A stretch of 64,000 nucleotides of DNA, taken from the NCBI RefSeq assembly GCF_006439015.1, contig NZ_RCZG01000004.1, forward strand, positions 186,001-250,000. The letters run 5' to 3'. Positions 36,096 to 45,222 of this stretch are shown here, piece by piece; the stretch's first letter is position 1; the number at the start of each line of letters is the position of its first letter. A program made the translations under genes and the position numbers. This DNA is from Mycolicibacterium hodleri (lineage in GTDB: Bacteria; Actinomycetota; Actinomycetes; Mycobacteriales; Mycobacteriaceae). The notes beneath the pieces are model-generated. The model was not told the origin of the DNA and did not search any database. It saw only the letters and a program-made list of their open reading frames with translations.

Positions 36096-37631
36096 ATGCG
36101 TCGCACAATCCGTTCGGTTGGCATTCTCCTCGTCGCGATGCTGGGCACAGTTGGCCTGGCGATCGGGTCGGCGTTCTCGGCCGCGCTGGCGTTCGGTGCC
36201 ATCGGGCTGTTCGTCCCGGGAACCGGAACCCCGGATGCGAACGGCATCGCCAACTATCTGTCGAACGCCCGCGACCGGTACACGCTGAACACGCCCTGCA
36301 ACAGCGCGGCGGACTGTCCCACGACCCTGGAAAACCCTGAGGACCCCTCGCTACTCGGCATCAACTATCCGGCGTCGTTCTTTCCCCTGGTGATCTTCCC
36401 CGGCTGGTGCCGGTCGGGGCCGGATGGCTGCGACAAGTGGAACGTCTCGGTCGGCAAGGGCACCGACATGCTGGATATGCAGCTGGCGCAGTATCTCGAC
36501 ATCACTTCGACCGAACAGGTCACCTTGTTCGGCTACTCGCAGGGTGGGGCGGTGATCTCCAACGAGTTGCAGCGCATCGCGGCGCTGAACCTCGACCAGT
36601 CGGTCCTCGACCGATTGCACGTGGTCACCATCGGCGGCATCGAGAACCCCGACGGCGGACTGTGGCAGCGCCTCGGCTTCCTCCCGAGGATCCCGTTCCT
36701 CGACATCTCCTTCAACCCGGCAATGAAGACGGACAACGGCTTCGACACCACGGCGATCGGATTCGAGTACGACCCGGTGACCTACGCTCCCCGGTACTGG
36801 GGCAATCCACTGGCACTGCTGAACGCAGTGGCCGCGTTGGAAACCGTGCACGGTTACTACCTGTCGCCGGACGGCACGCCCCCGTCCGGTCAATTGCCGT
36901 ACGGATACACCCCCGAGACACTTGCGACGCAACTGGATTGCAAGGAGAGCCCGGACAACTGCCGCTACGGCAGCAGTGGCGAGACCACCTACATCATGAT
37001 CCCGGCGACGTCGCTGCCGATCTTCGATCTGATCATGGGACTGGTCCCCGCCCCGCTCAAGCCACTCGTAAAGCCGTTCGTCAATCTGTTGACGCCAGTG
37101 ACGAAACTGCTCATCGACCTCGGATATGACTGGAGCGGGGACCCCGACAAGCCGACTCGGTTGTCGATCCTGCCGTTCAACCCGTTGACGTTCCATCCGG
37201 TTCAGTTCTCGGTGCAGTTCGTCCAGGCCATCGGGCAAGGCATCCGCGACGCCCTCAACGGCGGGCCTTCGACCGTCGCTCCGGTGACGACCGCCCCGGT
37301 CACCACCACCGTCGTGGCTGAGAAGACCACCACGGTCGCCGCGACGACGGACACCAGCGCGGCCGCGGACAAGGGTCCAGTCGCCACGGCTGCCGCCGAG
37401 AAGAAGGCCAAGGCAGCGGACGCCCGGGCGGAGAAGAAGGCCGAGAAGGCGGCGAAAGCCGCTGACAACGCAGCGAAGAAGGACGCCAAGGCGGCGGAGC
37501 GGGCAGCGAAGAAGGCCGCCAGGGAGGCCGCTCGCGCGAACGCCGGCGTCACCACGATCGGCGCCAAGACCGGAAGCACGAAGGTCGGGGCCGACAGCAG
37601 CACCGCAAGCTCGGAGAAGCAAGCAGCCTGA
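36096..37631 (+). CDS. PE-PPE-domain (serine hydrolase) protein with Lys/Ala-rich tail
   Basis: A 511-residue exported protein. A signal/anchor segment spans about residues 7-35; the PE-PPE alpha/beta-hydrolase domain follows (about 36-290), with GTGTPDANGIANYL at its start and the nucleophile elbow LFGYSQGGAV (S148). Cys pairs near 68/74 and 105/112 could form disulfides. There is no PE or PPE N-terminal domain, so export is Sec-type. After a Thr/Val-rich stretch (about 395-430) the tail is made of repeated K/A/D/E units (EKKA, AAKKA), resembling HupB/histone-like tails. The ATG at 36096 with GGAGG seven bases upstream is chosen over the open frame from 35997. Confidence 0.83.
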   Translation: MRRTIRSVGILLVAMLGTVGLAIGSAFSAALAFGAIGLFVPGTGTPDANGIANYLSNARDRYTLNTPCNSAADCPTTLENPEDPSLLGINYPASFFPLVIFPGWCRSGPDGCDKWNVSVGKGTDMLDMQLAQYLDITSTEQVTLFGYSQGGAVISNELQRIAALNLDQSVLDRLHVVTIGGIENPDGGLWQRLGFLPRIPFLDISFNPAMKTDNGFDTTAIGFEYDPVTYAPRYWGNPLALLNAVAALETVHGYYLSPDGTPPSGQLPYGYTPETLATQLDCKESPDNCRYGSSGETTYIMIPATSLPIFDLIMGLVPAPLKPLVKPFVNLLTPVTKLLIDLGYDWSGDPDKPTRLSILPFNPLTFHPVQFSVQFVQAIGQGIRDALNGGPSTVAPVTTAPVTTTVVAEKTTTVAATTDTSAAADKGPVATAAAEKKAKAADARAEKKAEKAAKAADNAAKKDAKAAERAAKKAAREAARANAGVTTIGAKTGSTKVGADSSTASSEKQAA

Positions 37632-37638
37632 CACAGCA

Positions 37639-37676
37639 GAACGCCCCGGCACTCGATGATGAGTGCCGGGGCGTTC
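37639..37676. terminator. Bidirectional terminator between convergent genes
   Basis: A perfect 16-bp stem, GAACGCCCCGGCACTC (37639-37654) with its complement at 37661-37676, and a six-base loop. It lies 7 bp after the PE-PPE gene stop and 16 bp beyond the stop of the convergent methyltransferase gene, so it can serve both strands. Confidence 0.88.
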
Positions 37677-37692
37677 TCGTTGGCTCTGACCG

Positions 37693-38589
37693 TTAGGCCG
37701 CGGCGCCTGGCTTCAGGTAGGTCACCAGGCTGACGTCGATGGACTCGTCGACGAAGTAGTACTGGCACCCCTTGAGGTACTTCATGTACCGGTCGTAGTT
37801 CTCTTCGTCGGTGGCGGCGATCGCCTCGTCCCGGTGGTTCTCCAGCGCGGCCGCCCAGATGCCGAGGGTCTTGATGTAGTGGTTGCGCAGCGACATCGCC
37901 TCAGGAACGACGAAGCCCGCCTTCTCGCCACGTTCGACCATCATCGCCGTGCTCGGAATCCGGCCGCCGGGGAAGATCTCGGTGATCATGAACTTGATGA
38001 AGCGGGCCATCTGGAACGTCAGCTTGCGACCGCGGGCCTGCAAGTCATCGGGGTGGTAGCCGACGCTGCTCTGGATCGTCATCCGACCGTCGTCGGGCAT
38101 CACGTCGTAACACATCTTGAAGAAGTCGTCGTAGCGCTCGAAGCCGAAGTGCTCGAAGGCCTCGATGGAGACGATGCGGTCGACGGAGCCGGTGAACTGC
38201 TCCCAGCCCTCCAGGCGCACGTCGAACGTGCGCTCGCTGCCGAGCTTGCCGAGCAGCTGCTCGCAGTAGGCCTGCTGGTTCTTGCTCAGCGTCAGCCCGA
38301 TGACGTTGACGTCGTACTTCTCCATCGCGCGCTGCAGCGTCAAGCCCCAGCCACAGCCGACCTCGAGCAGCGTCATGCCCGGCTTGAGGTCGAGGCGCTC
38401 GAGGTGCTGGTCGACGTTGGCGATCTGCGCCTCCGACAGCGTCGCATCGGGTCCGGTGAAGAACGCGCAGCTGTACTTGCGGGTCGGGTCCTGGAACACC
38501 CCGAAGAAGTCGTCCGACAGGTCGTAGTGAGCTTGGATGTCCTCGAAGTGAGGAGTCATATCCTTCGTGCCGGTGGAGTTGTCAGGCAT
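37693..38589 (-). CDS. mmaA4: Mycolic acid methyltransferase, MmaA4/MmaA3 type
   Basis: A 298-residue SAM-dependent methyltransferase of the cyclopropane mycolic acid synthase family. [17 protein letters not shown] opens the domain; SAM motif I is [10 protein letters not shown], followed by [28 protein letters not shown] and [11 protein letters not shown]. The ending [11 protein letters not shown] and the SSVGYHP segment are those of MmaA4/MmaA3 rather than CmaA or PcaA, so it probably introduces or modifies the oxygenated (hydroxyl/methoxy) distal position of meromycolates. In M. tuberculosis mmaA4 is the gene next to rplA; here the same position faces the island. The exact paralogue name is inferred. 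Confidence 0.85.
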   Translation of the reverse strand: MPDNSTGTKDMTPHFEDIQAHYDLSDDFFGVFQDPTRKYSCAFFTGPDATLSEAQIANVDQHLERLDLKPGMTLLEVGCGWGLTLQRAMEKYDVNVIGLTLSKNQQAYCEQLLGKLGSERTFDVRLEGWEQFTGSVDRIVSIEAFEHFGFERYDDFFKMCYDVMPDDGRMTIQSSVGYHPDDLQARGRKLTFQMARFIKFMITEIFPGGRIPSTAMMVERGEKAGFVVPEAMSLRNHYIKTLGIWAAALENHRDEAIAATDEENYDRYMKYLKGCQYYFVDESIDVSLVTYLKPGAAA

Positions 38590-38726
38590 ATTTTCTCCTG
38601 CTTGGCCTTTCTCATCAAGACGCCGACGTGGTGATCACGTATCGAGACTTACTGTGACCGCACCCTACGTGGCCGGAGCCCGGGAATTGGGCAACTAGGC
38701 GTACACCGTAGCGTTTTGCGGGTGTT

Positions 38727-39605
38727 CTACTCCAATTCGCCGGGCGTCTTGGTGAACGTGAATTGATTGACGAAGGCCTGCCTCTGGGCGAAGAGCTTCG
38801 AGCACCCGGTCAGGTAGTGCATGTAGCGGTCGTAGACCTCTTCGGACTGCAAGGCGACGGCCTCGTCCCTGCGGGCGCTCAGCGCGTCGGCCCACAGGCT
38901 GAGGGTGCGGGCGTAGTGCGGTCGTAGCTCCTGCGTCCTGGCGAGGGTGAACCCGGCCTTCTCTCCCATCGGGCCGATCATCTCGGCCTTGCACAGCTGA
39001 CCTCCGGGGAAGATCTCCTTCATGAGGAACTTCACGAACCGGAAGAGCTCCATCGTGAGTGGCACGTCGTTCGCCCTGGCGTACTCCATCGACATTCCGC
39101 AGATCGTGTGCAGCAGCATGACGCCGTCGTCGGGCAGCACCCGGTAGGCCATCGCGAAGAAGTCGTCGTAGCGGTCGAAGCCGAAGTGCTCGAACGCACC
39201 GATCGAGACGATGCGGTCCACGGGCTCGTCGAACTGCTCCCACCCGTTCAGCAGCACCCGCATCGAGCGCGAACTCTCCGAGTCGGCGAACCGCTTCTCC
39301 ACGTGCGCGTGCTGGTTCTCGCTCAGGGTGAGGCCGATGACGTTGACGTCGTACTTCTCGACCGCCCGCATCATCGTCGAACCCCAGCCGCAGCCGACGT
39401 CGAGCAGCGTCATCCCGGGCTGCAGACCCAGCTTGCCCAACGACAGATCCATCTTGGCGACCTGGGCCTCTTCCAGCGTCATGTCGTCGCGCTCGAAGTA
39501 GGCACAGCTGTAGGTCTGCGTCGGATCCAGGAACAGCCGGTAGAACTCGTCGGACAGGTCGTAGTGCGACTGCACGTCGTCGAAGTGGGGAACTAAGTCG
39601 GCCAT
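38727..39605 (-). CDS. Mycolic acid cyclopropane synthase-family methyltransferase
   Basis: A 292-residue paralogue: [62 protein letters not shown] and KEIFPGGQL are the family landmarks for SAM and acyl-chain binding. SIGAFEHF rather than SIEAFEHF places it with PcaA/MmaA1/MmaA2/CmaA enzymes, which form cyclopropanes or methyl branches. The ending (VNQFTFTKTPGELE) is unusual. The ATG at 39605 with GGAAGG eight bases upstream is used; the frame is open to 39671. It lies between two paralogues with 110-140 bp gaps. Confidence 0.87.
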   Translation of the reverse strand: MADLVPHFDDVQSHYDLSDEFYRLFLDPTQTYSCAYFERDDMTLEEAQVAKMDLSLGKLGLQPGMTLLDVGCGWGSTMMRAVEKYDVNVIGLTLSENQHAHVEKRFADSESSRSMRVLLNGWEQFDEPVDRIVSIGAFEHFGFDRYDDFFAMAYRVLPDDGVMLLHTICGMSMEYARANDVPLTMELFRFVKFLMKEIFPGGQLCKAEMIGPMGEKAGFTLARTQELRPHYARTLSLWADALSARRDEAVALQSEEVYDRYMHYLTGCSKLFAQRQAFVNQFTFTKTPGELE

Positions 39606-39717
39606 GGGACTCGCCTTCCGATGATGGGACGCGAAACCCGGTGGGTCCAGGGGAATCGAGGTCACGCGCATGCGCTGAGGCGAATGCTACGGGTGGCGCG
39701 CCACCGCGCCGAATCGC

Positions 39718-40596
39718 CTACTTGGCCAGCGTGAACTGGCAGACGTTGATGTAGCCGTCGTGGAAGCCCTTGGCGCAGCCGGTGAGGTAGTGCATGTAGC
39801 GGTCGTACACCTCTTCGGACTGCACCGCGATGGCCTCGTCCTTGTGTGCCTCCAATGCGGCCGACCAGGTGTCCAGCGTCCTGGCGTAGTGCTTCTGCAG
39901 CGACTGCGTCCTGGTCAGCTCGAAGCCGGCCTTCGTCGCGTACTCGCCCGCCATCTCGATGGTCGGCAGGTAGCCGCCAGGGAAGATCTCGGTGAGGATG
40001 AACTTCACGAACCGCGCGATCGAGAACGTCAGCGGCAGCCCGGCCGCCGTCATCTCCGGGAGGGTGAGCGCGGTGATGGTGTGCAACAGCATCACGCCGT
40101 CGTCGGGCAGCGCCTTGTAGGACATCGCGAAGAAGTCGTCCCAGCGGTCCTTGCCGAAGTGCTCGAACGCGCCGATGGAGACGATCCGGTCGACCGGATC
40201 GTCGAACTGCTCCCAGCCCTGAAGCAGCACGCGTTTACTCCGCGGGCTGTCGTGCTTGGCGAACACGTTCTCGACGTGTGCCTTCTGATTCTCGCTGAGG
40301 GTCAGGCCGATGACGTTGACGTCGTACTTCTCGAGGGCCCGCAGCATGGTCGAACCCCAGCCGCAGCCGACGTCGAGCAACGTCATGCCGGGCTCGAGAC
40401 CCAGCTTGCCCAGCGCCAGGTCGACCTTGGCGAGCTGAGCCTCCTCCAACGTCATGTCGTCGCGCTCGAAGTAGGCGCAACTGTAGGTCTGAGTGGGGTC
40501 GAGGAAGAGACTGAAGAATTCGTCGGACAGGTCGTAGTGTGCCTGTACGTCCTCGAAGTGCGGCTTCAGGCCACCCTTCTTACGGGTAGTCGCCAT
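39718..40596 (-). CDS. Mycolic acid cyclopropane synthase-family methyltransferase (MmaA2/PcaA-like)
   Basis: A 292-residue family member, closest in its ending ([17 protein letters not shown]) to MmaA2/PcaA/CmaA2. [62 protein letters not shown] and [11 protein letters not shown] are all intact. It would cyclopropanate meromycolic chains on the AcpM carrier. The start ATG at 40596 is preferred over the open frame to 40674, which would add a non-conserved basic stretch. It is the first of the three in transcription order, downstream of the lipG-like gene. Confidence 0.87.
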   Translation of the reverse strand: MATTRKKGGLKPHFEDVQAHYDLSDEFFSLFLDPTQTYSCAYFERDDMTLEEAQLAKVDLALGKLGLEPGMTLLDVGCGWGSTMLRALEKYDVNVIGLTLSENQKAHVENVFAKHDSPRSKRVLLQGWEQFDDPVDRIVSIGAFEHFGKDRWDDFFAMSYKALPDDGVMLLHTITALTLPEMTAAGLPLTFSIARFVKFILTEIFPGGYLPTIEMAGEYATKAGFELTRTQSLQKHYARTLDTWSAALEAHKDEAIAVQSEEVYDRYMHYLTGCAKGFHDGYINVCQFTLAK

Positions 40597-40748
40597 GGTG
40601 AAAAACGCCTCTCTTGGCTGATCAGTGGCCCAACAGCGTCGCCAGTGACCTGCCAAGCTCCTTGATGCGCTCAAACGGGCACTCTACGCCGGGCAGCTGC
40701 GCCCAGCCGAATCCTGTGACGACCGACTACGTCACTACGTGCGCAGCG

Positions 40749-41651
40749 TCACGGCACTTCAGCAAACGTGGTCTTCAGTTCGCCGACGATGTCGTCCCAC
40801 AGGGGTTCCGGCAGGTCGTGGGCCATGCCGTCGAACAGCACCAGCCGTGACCTGCGGATGGCCTTGGCAACTGCGCGACCGCCCGAGGGGCGCATCAACT
40901 TGTCCGCTCGACCGTGGATCACGACCGTGGGTGCGGTGATCTGCTTATCGTAGGGGAGCAGGCTGCCGCTGCCCAGGATGGCGCCGAGGTGCCGCGCCAC
41001 CCCGGCCGGGTAGTACGAGCGGTCGTAGGTCTCGACGGCGTCGGCCATCATCTTCTCCTCGGGCACGGGGTAGCCCGGGCTGCCGATGATCTTCCCGACG
41101 CGCACGGTGTTGGCGATGACGCCCTCGCGCGAGGTGTCCTTGGGCCGCGTCGTCACGGCCTGCAGCTGCTTGAACCCCGGCGGGGGCAGCAGCGCCCGGT
41201 TGTTACTGGAGAAGACGACGCCGAGTGTCTTGGTGCGCTGCTGATACCGCGCGGCGAAGATCTGCGCGATCATCCCGCCCATCGATGCGCCGACGACGTG
41301 CGCCTTCTCGATCTGCAGATGATCGAGCAGCGCCGCGGCGTCGTCGGCCATGTGCTCGAGCGTGTAGACCGCCTCGTTGCGCAGGCCCAGCTGGGACCGC
41401 GCCATCCGCGGCAACAACTTCGCGCCGGTATGACGACCCTCGACCTTGCTCGAGAGGCCGACGTCGCGATTGTCGTACCGGATGACGCGCAACCCCTGGT
41501 CGACCAACTTCTCGCAGAAACCCTTGCGCCAGAACACCAATTGCGCGCCCAGGCCCATAATCAGCAGGACCGCGGGATGGTTCTCGTCACCCATGTCCTC
41601 ATAGGCGATGTCCAGTTCGCCCGACTTGGCCGCGCCGTTACGGATCTCCAT
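40749..41651 (-). CDS. lipG: Alpha/beta hydrolase, LipG-like
   Basis: A 300-residue alpha/beta-hydrolase without signal peptide. The oxyanion side has LLIMGLGAQ, the nucleophile elbow is VVGASMGGMIA, the acid lies in VVIHGRADKLM and the histidine in FDGMAHDLP. It is a predicted esterase or thioesterase; the M. tuberculosis equivalent at this position is lipG (Rv0646c), beside the mmaA genes, so a role in lipid turnover is plausible. Its ATG overlaps the stop of the ABC1 kinase gene by one base (TGATG). Confidence 0.88.
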   Translation of the reverse strand: MEIRNGAAKSGELDIAYEDMGDENHPAVLLIMGLGAQLVFWRKGFCEKLVDQGLRVIRYDNRDVGLSSKVEGRHTGAKLLPRMARSQLGLRNEAVYTLEHMADDAAALLDHLQIEKAHVVGASMGGMIAQIFAARYQQRTKTLGVVFSSNNRALLPPPGFKQLQAVTTRPKDTSREGVIANTVRVGKIIGSPGYPVPEEKMMADAVETYDRSYYPAGVARHLGAILGSGSLLPYDKQITAPTVVIHGRADKLMRPSGGRAVAKAIRRSRLVLFDGMAHDLPEPLWDDIVGELKTTFAEVP

Positions 41652-43000
41652 CAGGCGTCCAGATCGTCTTTATGTTCCCGGGAGACCTCCACCATGAAGT
41701 TGGCGAAGTACCCCGTGAGCTGCGGGTCGGTCATCATCTGCCACTTGGGCGCCAGCAGCTTCATGTAGCGCTCCACGTAGAGGAACTGCTTGCCGATCAG
41801 GACCAGCTCGCGCGGGAGCTTGACGTCGTACGCCTCGGCCAGCGTCGAGAGCTGCTTGCCGATTGCCGCATAGGACATGTCGCCGAGCGACGTCATCGTG
41901 AGGGGAGTGGCAAAGGCTTCAAGGTCTCTGGCGGCTTCACCCTCCGGCTTCACGTTGCCGACGGCGCCCATCAGGACGACGATCTTGCCCGCCGCGGCGT
42001 GGTCCTTCTTGACCAGCAGTGCATACACCAATTCGCGTAGCAGCCAACGGGTTCGGGGATCGACGCGGCCCATGATGCCGAAGTCGAAGAAGACGATCTT
42101 GCCCGCCTCGTCGACGTACAGGTTGCCCGCGTGCAGGTCGCCGTGGAACAGCCCGTGGCGCAGCCCGCCCTCGAACACGCTGAACAGCAGGGCCTTCACC
42201 AGCTCGGTGCCGTCGAAGCCGGCCTTGCGGATCGCGGCCACGTCGTCGATGCGGACGCCCTGGATGCGTTCCATCGTCAGGACGCGCTCGCTGGTCAGAT
42301 TCCAATACACCTGCGGCACCCGGATGTTCTTGCCCAGCGGGGACGCGTGCATGTGCGCCACCCAGGCGTCCATCGACTGCGCCTCGAGCCGGAAGTCGAG
42401 TTCCTCGGCGAGGTTGTCGGCGAAGTCGGCCACGACGTCCTGCGCCGAGAGTCGTCGGCCCAGCTTGGCCAGCTCGACGAGTTGCGCACCGCGCTTGAGG
42501 ATCTGCAGATCGGCCGCCACGCGCCTGCGGATGCCGGGCCGTTGAATCTTGACCACGACCTCCTCACCCGTGTGCAGCGTCGCGTAGTGCACCTGGGCGA
42601 TCGACGCCGAGGCGAACGGCTTCTCGTCGAAGGACTTGAACAGGTTGGCGGGGTCGTCGCCCAGCTCCTCCTTGAACAGCTGATGCACCTGTTCGGCGTC
42701 GGCGGGTGGGACCCGGTCGAGCAGGCTGCGGAACTCACGGCTCATCGGCTCGCCGAAGGCACCCGGACTGGACGCGATGATCTGTCCGAACTTGACGTAG
42801 GTCGGGCCCAGATCGGCGAACGCCTGCGGGATCTGCTTGATGATCTTCTGCTGAAGTGAGCCGCGGCCGATGATGTTGCTGACGACCCGCGCGCCGGTGC
42901 GGGTGAGTTGCCATCCCGTCACGCCGATGCGGGCGGCTTCGACTGGCAACGGCACCCGGTCCAGCCGGGCTACCTCGCGGTGCTTGGTGGTTGTCATCAT
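41651..43000 (-). CDS. ABC1/UbiB-family atypical kinase (Rv0647c-like)
   Basis: A 449-residue UbiB/COQ8-type protein kinase-like ATPase. The defining KxGQ motif is in YVKFGQIIASSPG; the Ala-rich nucleotide loop is FASASIAQVH; the catalytic lysine is in VVVKIQRPG; HGDLHAGNLY and FFDFGIMGR are the catalytic and metal-binding loops. These proteins act in lipid/quinone metabolism at the membrane. The partner lipG-like gene overlaps it, as in M. tuberculosis. Two consecutive ATG codons start the gene. No membrane helix is obvious at the C-terminus. Confidence 0.92.
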   Translation of the reverse strand: MMTTTKHREVARLDRVPLPVEAARIGVTGWQLTRTGARVVSNIIGRGSLQQKIIKQIPQAFADLGPTYVKFGQIIASSPGAFGEPMSREFRSLLDRVPPADAEQVHQLFKEELGDDPANLFKSFDEKPFASASIAQVHYATLHTGEEVVVKIQRPGIRRRVAADLQILKRGAQLVELAKLGRRLSAQDVVADFADNLAEELDFRLEAQSMDAWVAHMHASPLGKNIRVPQVYWNLTSERVLTMERIQGVRIDDVAAIRKAGFDGTELVKALLFSVFEGGLRHGLFHGDLHAGNLYVDEAGKIVFFDFGIMGRVDPRTRWLLRELVYALLVKKDHAAAGKIVVLMGAVGNVKPEGEAARDLEAFATPLTMTSLGDMSYAAIGKQLSTLAEAYDVKLPRELVLIGKQFLYVERYMKLLAPKWQMMTDPQLTGYFANFMVEVSREHKDDLDA

Positions 43001-43049
43001 TGCAGTGTCTCAAAGTCGCCGGTCGGGCGGAAATTTCGGGTGGTTCGGG

Positions 43050-43466
43050 TCACAGGCCCGAGCTGCGCCGAGACGCTGGTCCTGCGTTAGTTGGCTCTGC
43101 GCGCAGTGTTGGAGCGTCGGGGTCGGCCGGGTTCGCCGCACCGCGGATCAGTCGTAGTTCCCCAGCGCGTATCTGGGTATCAGGGGTGTCGAGCTGCGCC
43201 CGTTTCATGCCGAGTGCATCGCCGATCTGGGCCCATCCGATCCCGGCACTGTGGGCGGCCATCGCGGCGGCCTGTAGTGCCTGGTCGGCTGCCGCGATCT
43301 CCGCGTCCCGCTGTCGTTTGCGCCATCCCGTGGGCTGCTGCCGGACCCGCTCGAGCATCTCCCGCGCCTCGGTCAGGCGAGCCATCTCTGGCACGTCCGA
43401 GAGTGGTTCCCCGGGTTCCGTGGTTTCCGTGGGGTCGACTCGACGATGCCGGCCTGGACGGTCCAT
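43050..43466 (-). CDS. Small HTH-like protein, paralogue of the gene at 63180-63536
   Basis: A 138-residue protein. The central part (about 28-90) is helical, ending AAMAAHSAGIGWAQIGDALGMKR, which looks like a helix-turn-helix of the kind used by small DNA-binding proteins. The protein encoded at 63180 has the same core, AALAAHDAGIGWTEIGDVLGIQR. The 27 bases before and at the ATG are also alike in both genes (ATTGGGGG...GGCAA...ACATGG), so the leader was duplicated with the gene. Flanking N- and C-terminal parts are polar and variable. DNA binding is an inference. Confidence 0.65.
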   Translation of the reverse strand: MDRPGRHRRVDPTETTEPGEPLSDVPEMARLTEAREMLERVRQQPTGWRKRQRDAEIAAADQALQAAAMAAHSAGIGWAQIGDALGMKRAQLDTPDTQIRAGELRLIRGAANPADPDAPTLRAEPTNAGPASRRSSGL

Positions 43467-43619
43467 GTGATTGCCAATCCCCCAATTGGTGAACAGATCG
43501 CGGCATGCCTCTGGACCTGTTCGGATCGTACGTGTGCAGATCAGCGCGCCAATCGTCGGGCGCGTGAATATCCTAAGACCAACGTCGCAAAGGCGATTAT
43601 GAGTGCTCGGTCATATTAG

Positions 43620-43935
43620 CCGATTGGGGGCACCCACCACGGGCTGCCATACCGGCGCACCCCGATCGAGTTGTTGGGGGCGGTGCTGGTCGGGCACGGT
43701 CACGACAACCCGCAGGATCGGCCGACGGCGATCGACATGGCGCGTGAGGCCGAGGAACTCGCCGCAGCGCGGGCCCGCGTCGCGGCCCAACGGGTGGAGC
43801 GCGCCGCGGGAAGGTGGTGAGCGGTTCACTGTGCCAGAAATCATCGCCGAGGAGGCCGTCGTGGTGGGGCTGATCGGGGTCCGGGATGACCGGGCGGTGC
43901 TGGCGGAGACGACGGTGGCGGTGGAAGTAAATTAG
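43620..43935 (+). other. Coding-like debris, two short frames
   Basis: In 43620-43820 one frame reads GLPYRRTPIELLGAVLVGHG and REAEELAAARARVAAQRVE to a TGA, with no ATG/GTG/TTG start. A second frame (GTG at 43833 to TAG at 43935) reads MPEIIAEEAVVVGLIGVRDD. Both look like fragments of former genes. The remainder of 43467-44067 shows only the upstream region of the HTH-like gene and the probable promoter of the DUF5996 gene. Confidence 0.3.
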
Positions 43936-44067
43936 TGGCACCCCGAGGTCATGAACTGTTTCGCTCAATGAGAGGTGAGAGCGGCGCCCTTCTTTTAAAG
44001 TGAAGGGACGTCGTCGAGTCGGTCACTTCGGCACTGCCTCGTTTCACAGGCACAGCAAGGGGTCGCC

Positions 44068-45066
44068 ATGACTGCCGCCGAGCGAGCCAACGCGTGGCCC
44101 GAGCTGAACGTGGAGGAGTGGGCGTCTACCCGCATGACCTTGCACATGTGGGTGCAGATCGTGGGAAAGATCCGGTTAGCGCGGGCACCCATGGTGAATC
44201 ATTGGTGGCAAGTACCTCTGTATGTGTCTTCTCGGGGCCTGACAACATCGGCGATTCCCTACGGCGCTGAAGCCTTCGAGGTGGAATTCGACTTCATCGA
44301 CCACGTGCTGCGCATCAGTTGCAGCAGCGGCACCACGCGAACCCTCGACCTGCGACCGCAAACCGTTGCGCAGTTCTACTCCGAAGTGATGACCGCCCTG
44401 GATTCGCTATCGATTCCCGTATCGATCTGGCCGAGCCCGGTCGAGGTCGAACCAGCGATACCGTTCGCCGAGGACGACGTTCACCGTGCGTACGACGCCG
44501 ATCACGCGCACCGTTTTTGGCGCCAGTTGATTTCCGCCAACAGGGTTTTCCACGATTTTCGTGCCGAATTCATCGGTAAGGTCAGCCCCGTGCACTTCTT
44601 CTGGGGGGCAATGGATTTAGCCTGTACGAGGTTCTCCGGCCGGACGGCACCCATGCACAAGGGCGGTGCGCCCCATCTGGCGGATTGGGTTATGGTCGAA
44701 GCTTATTCGCACGAAGTGTCGAGCTGCGGTTTCTGGCCAGGGGGTAGTACGGAAGGCAGCTTCTACTCATACGCCTATCCGGCACCGACCAACTTCGACT
44801 CCTGGTCGGTGCGGCCCGACTCCGCGTACTACGGCCCCGGCCTAGGAGAGTTCCTTCTTCCCTACGAGGCAGTACGGACCTCCGAAGCCCCTGAGCGCAC
44901 GCTGCTGCAATTTCTGCGCAGCACGTACGACGCCGCCGCCAATCTTGCAGACTGGGATCACGCCGCGCTCGAAGCCCATAGTCCGCTGATGCCGAGTGTC
45001 CCCGTCACGCGAGCGTTGCACGTCGGCAAGGAACGGCCGGCCCATCCGCGCGGTGACGATTTCTAG
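44068..45066 (+). CDS. DUF5996-family protein
   Basis: A 332-residue cytosolic protein of a conserved but uncharacterised family. The start WPELNVEEWASTRMTLHMW, then QIVGKIRLARAPMVNHWWQVPLYVSSRGLT and FEVEFDFIDHVLRI, are the family's signature; HFFWGAMDLACTRFSGR and WVMVEAYSHEVSSCGFWPGG follow. Conserved Trp, His and Asp residues suggest an enzyme, but no activity is known to me. It is monocistronic, with the GGDEF protein convergent downstream; the 156 bp between them contain only short GTGTTCG repeats. Confidence 0.75.
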   Translation: MTAAERANAWPELNVEEWASTRMTLHMWVQIVGKIRLARAPMVNHWWQVPLYVSSRGLTTSAIPYGAEAFEVEFDFIDHVLRISCSSGTTRTLDLRPQTVAQFYSEVMTALDSLSIPVSIWPSPVEVEPAIPFAEDDVHRAYDADHAHRFWRQLISANRVFHDFRAEFIGKVSPVHFFWGAMDLACTRFSGRTAPMHKGGAPHLADWVMVEAYSHEVSSCGFWPGGSTEGSFYSYAYPAPTNFDSWSVRPDSAYYGPGLGEFLLPYEAVRTSEAPERTLLQFLRSTYDAAANLADWDHAALEAHSPLMPSVPVTRALHVGKERPAHPRGDDF

Positions 45067-45222
45067 CCGCCACATTGCGGCATCGATGGCGTGTTCGCGA
45101 CGGCGTGTTCGTGGCGGCGTGTTCGGCGATCAGCTTGTCGACCGGTCGTTCGAGTCGTCGGCGTGCCGCGCCGATTAAGTCGCGGCAGCCACACCAGTCC
45201 CGAAGACGACGCTGCTCAAGCC

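Noticed and set aside
36351..37652. 433-codon minus-strand frame opposite the PE-PPE gene
   Set aside because: Antisense shadow; no motif and the plus-strand gene has a signal peptide, nucleophile elbow, ribosome site and terminator.
45067..45222. Short direct repeats GTGTTCG between the DUF5996 and GGDEF genes
   Set aside because: Only three irregular copies within 60 bp; no evidence for function.
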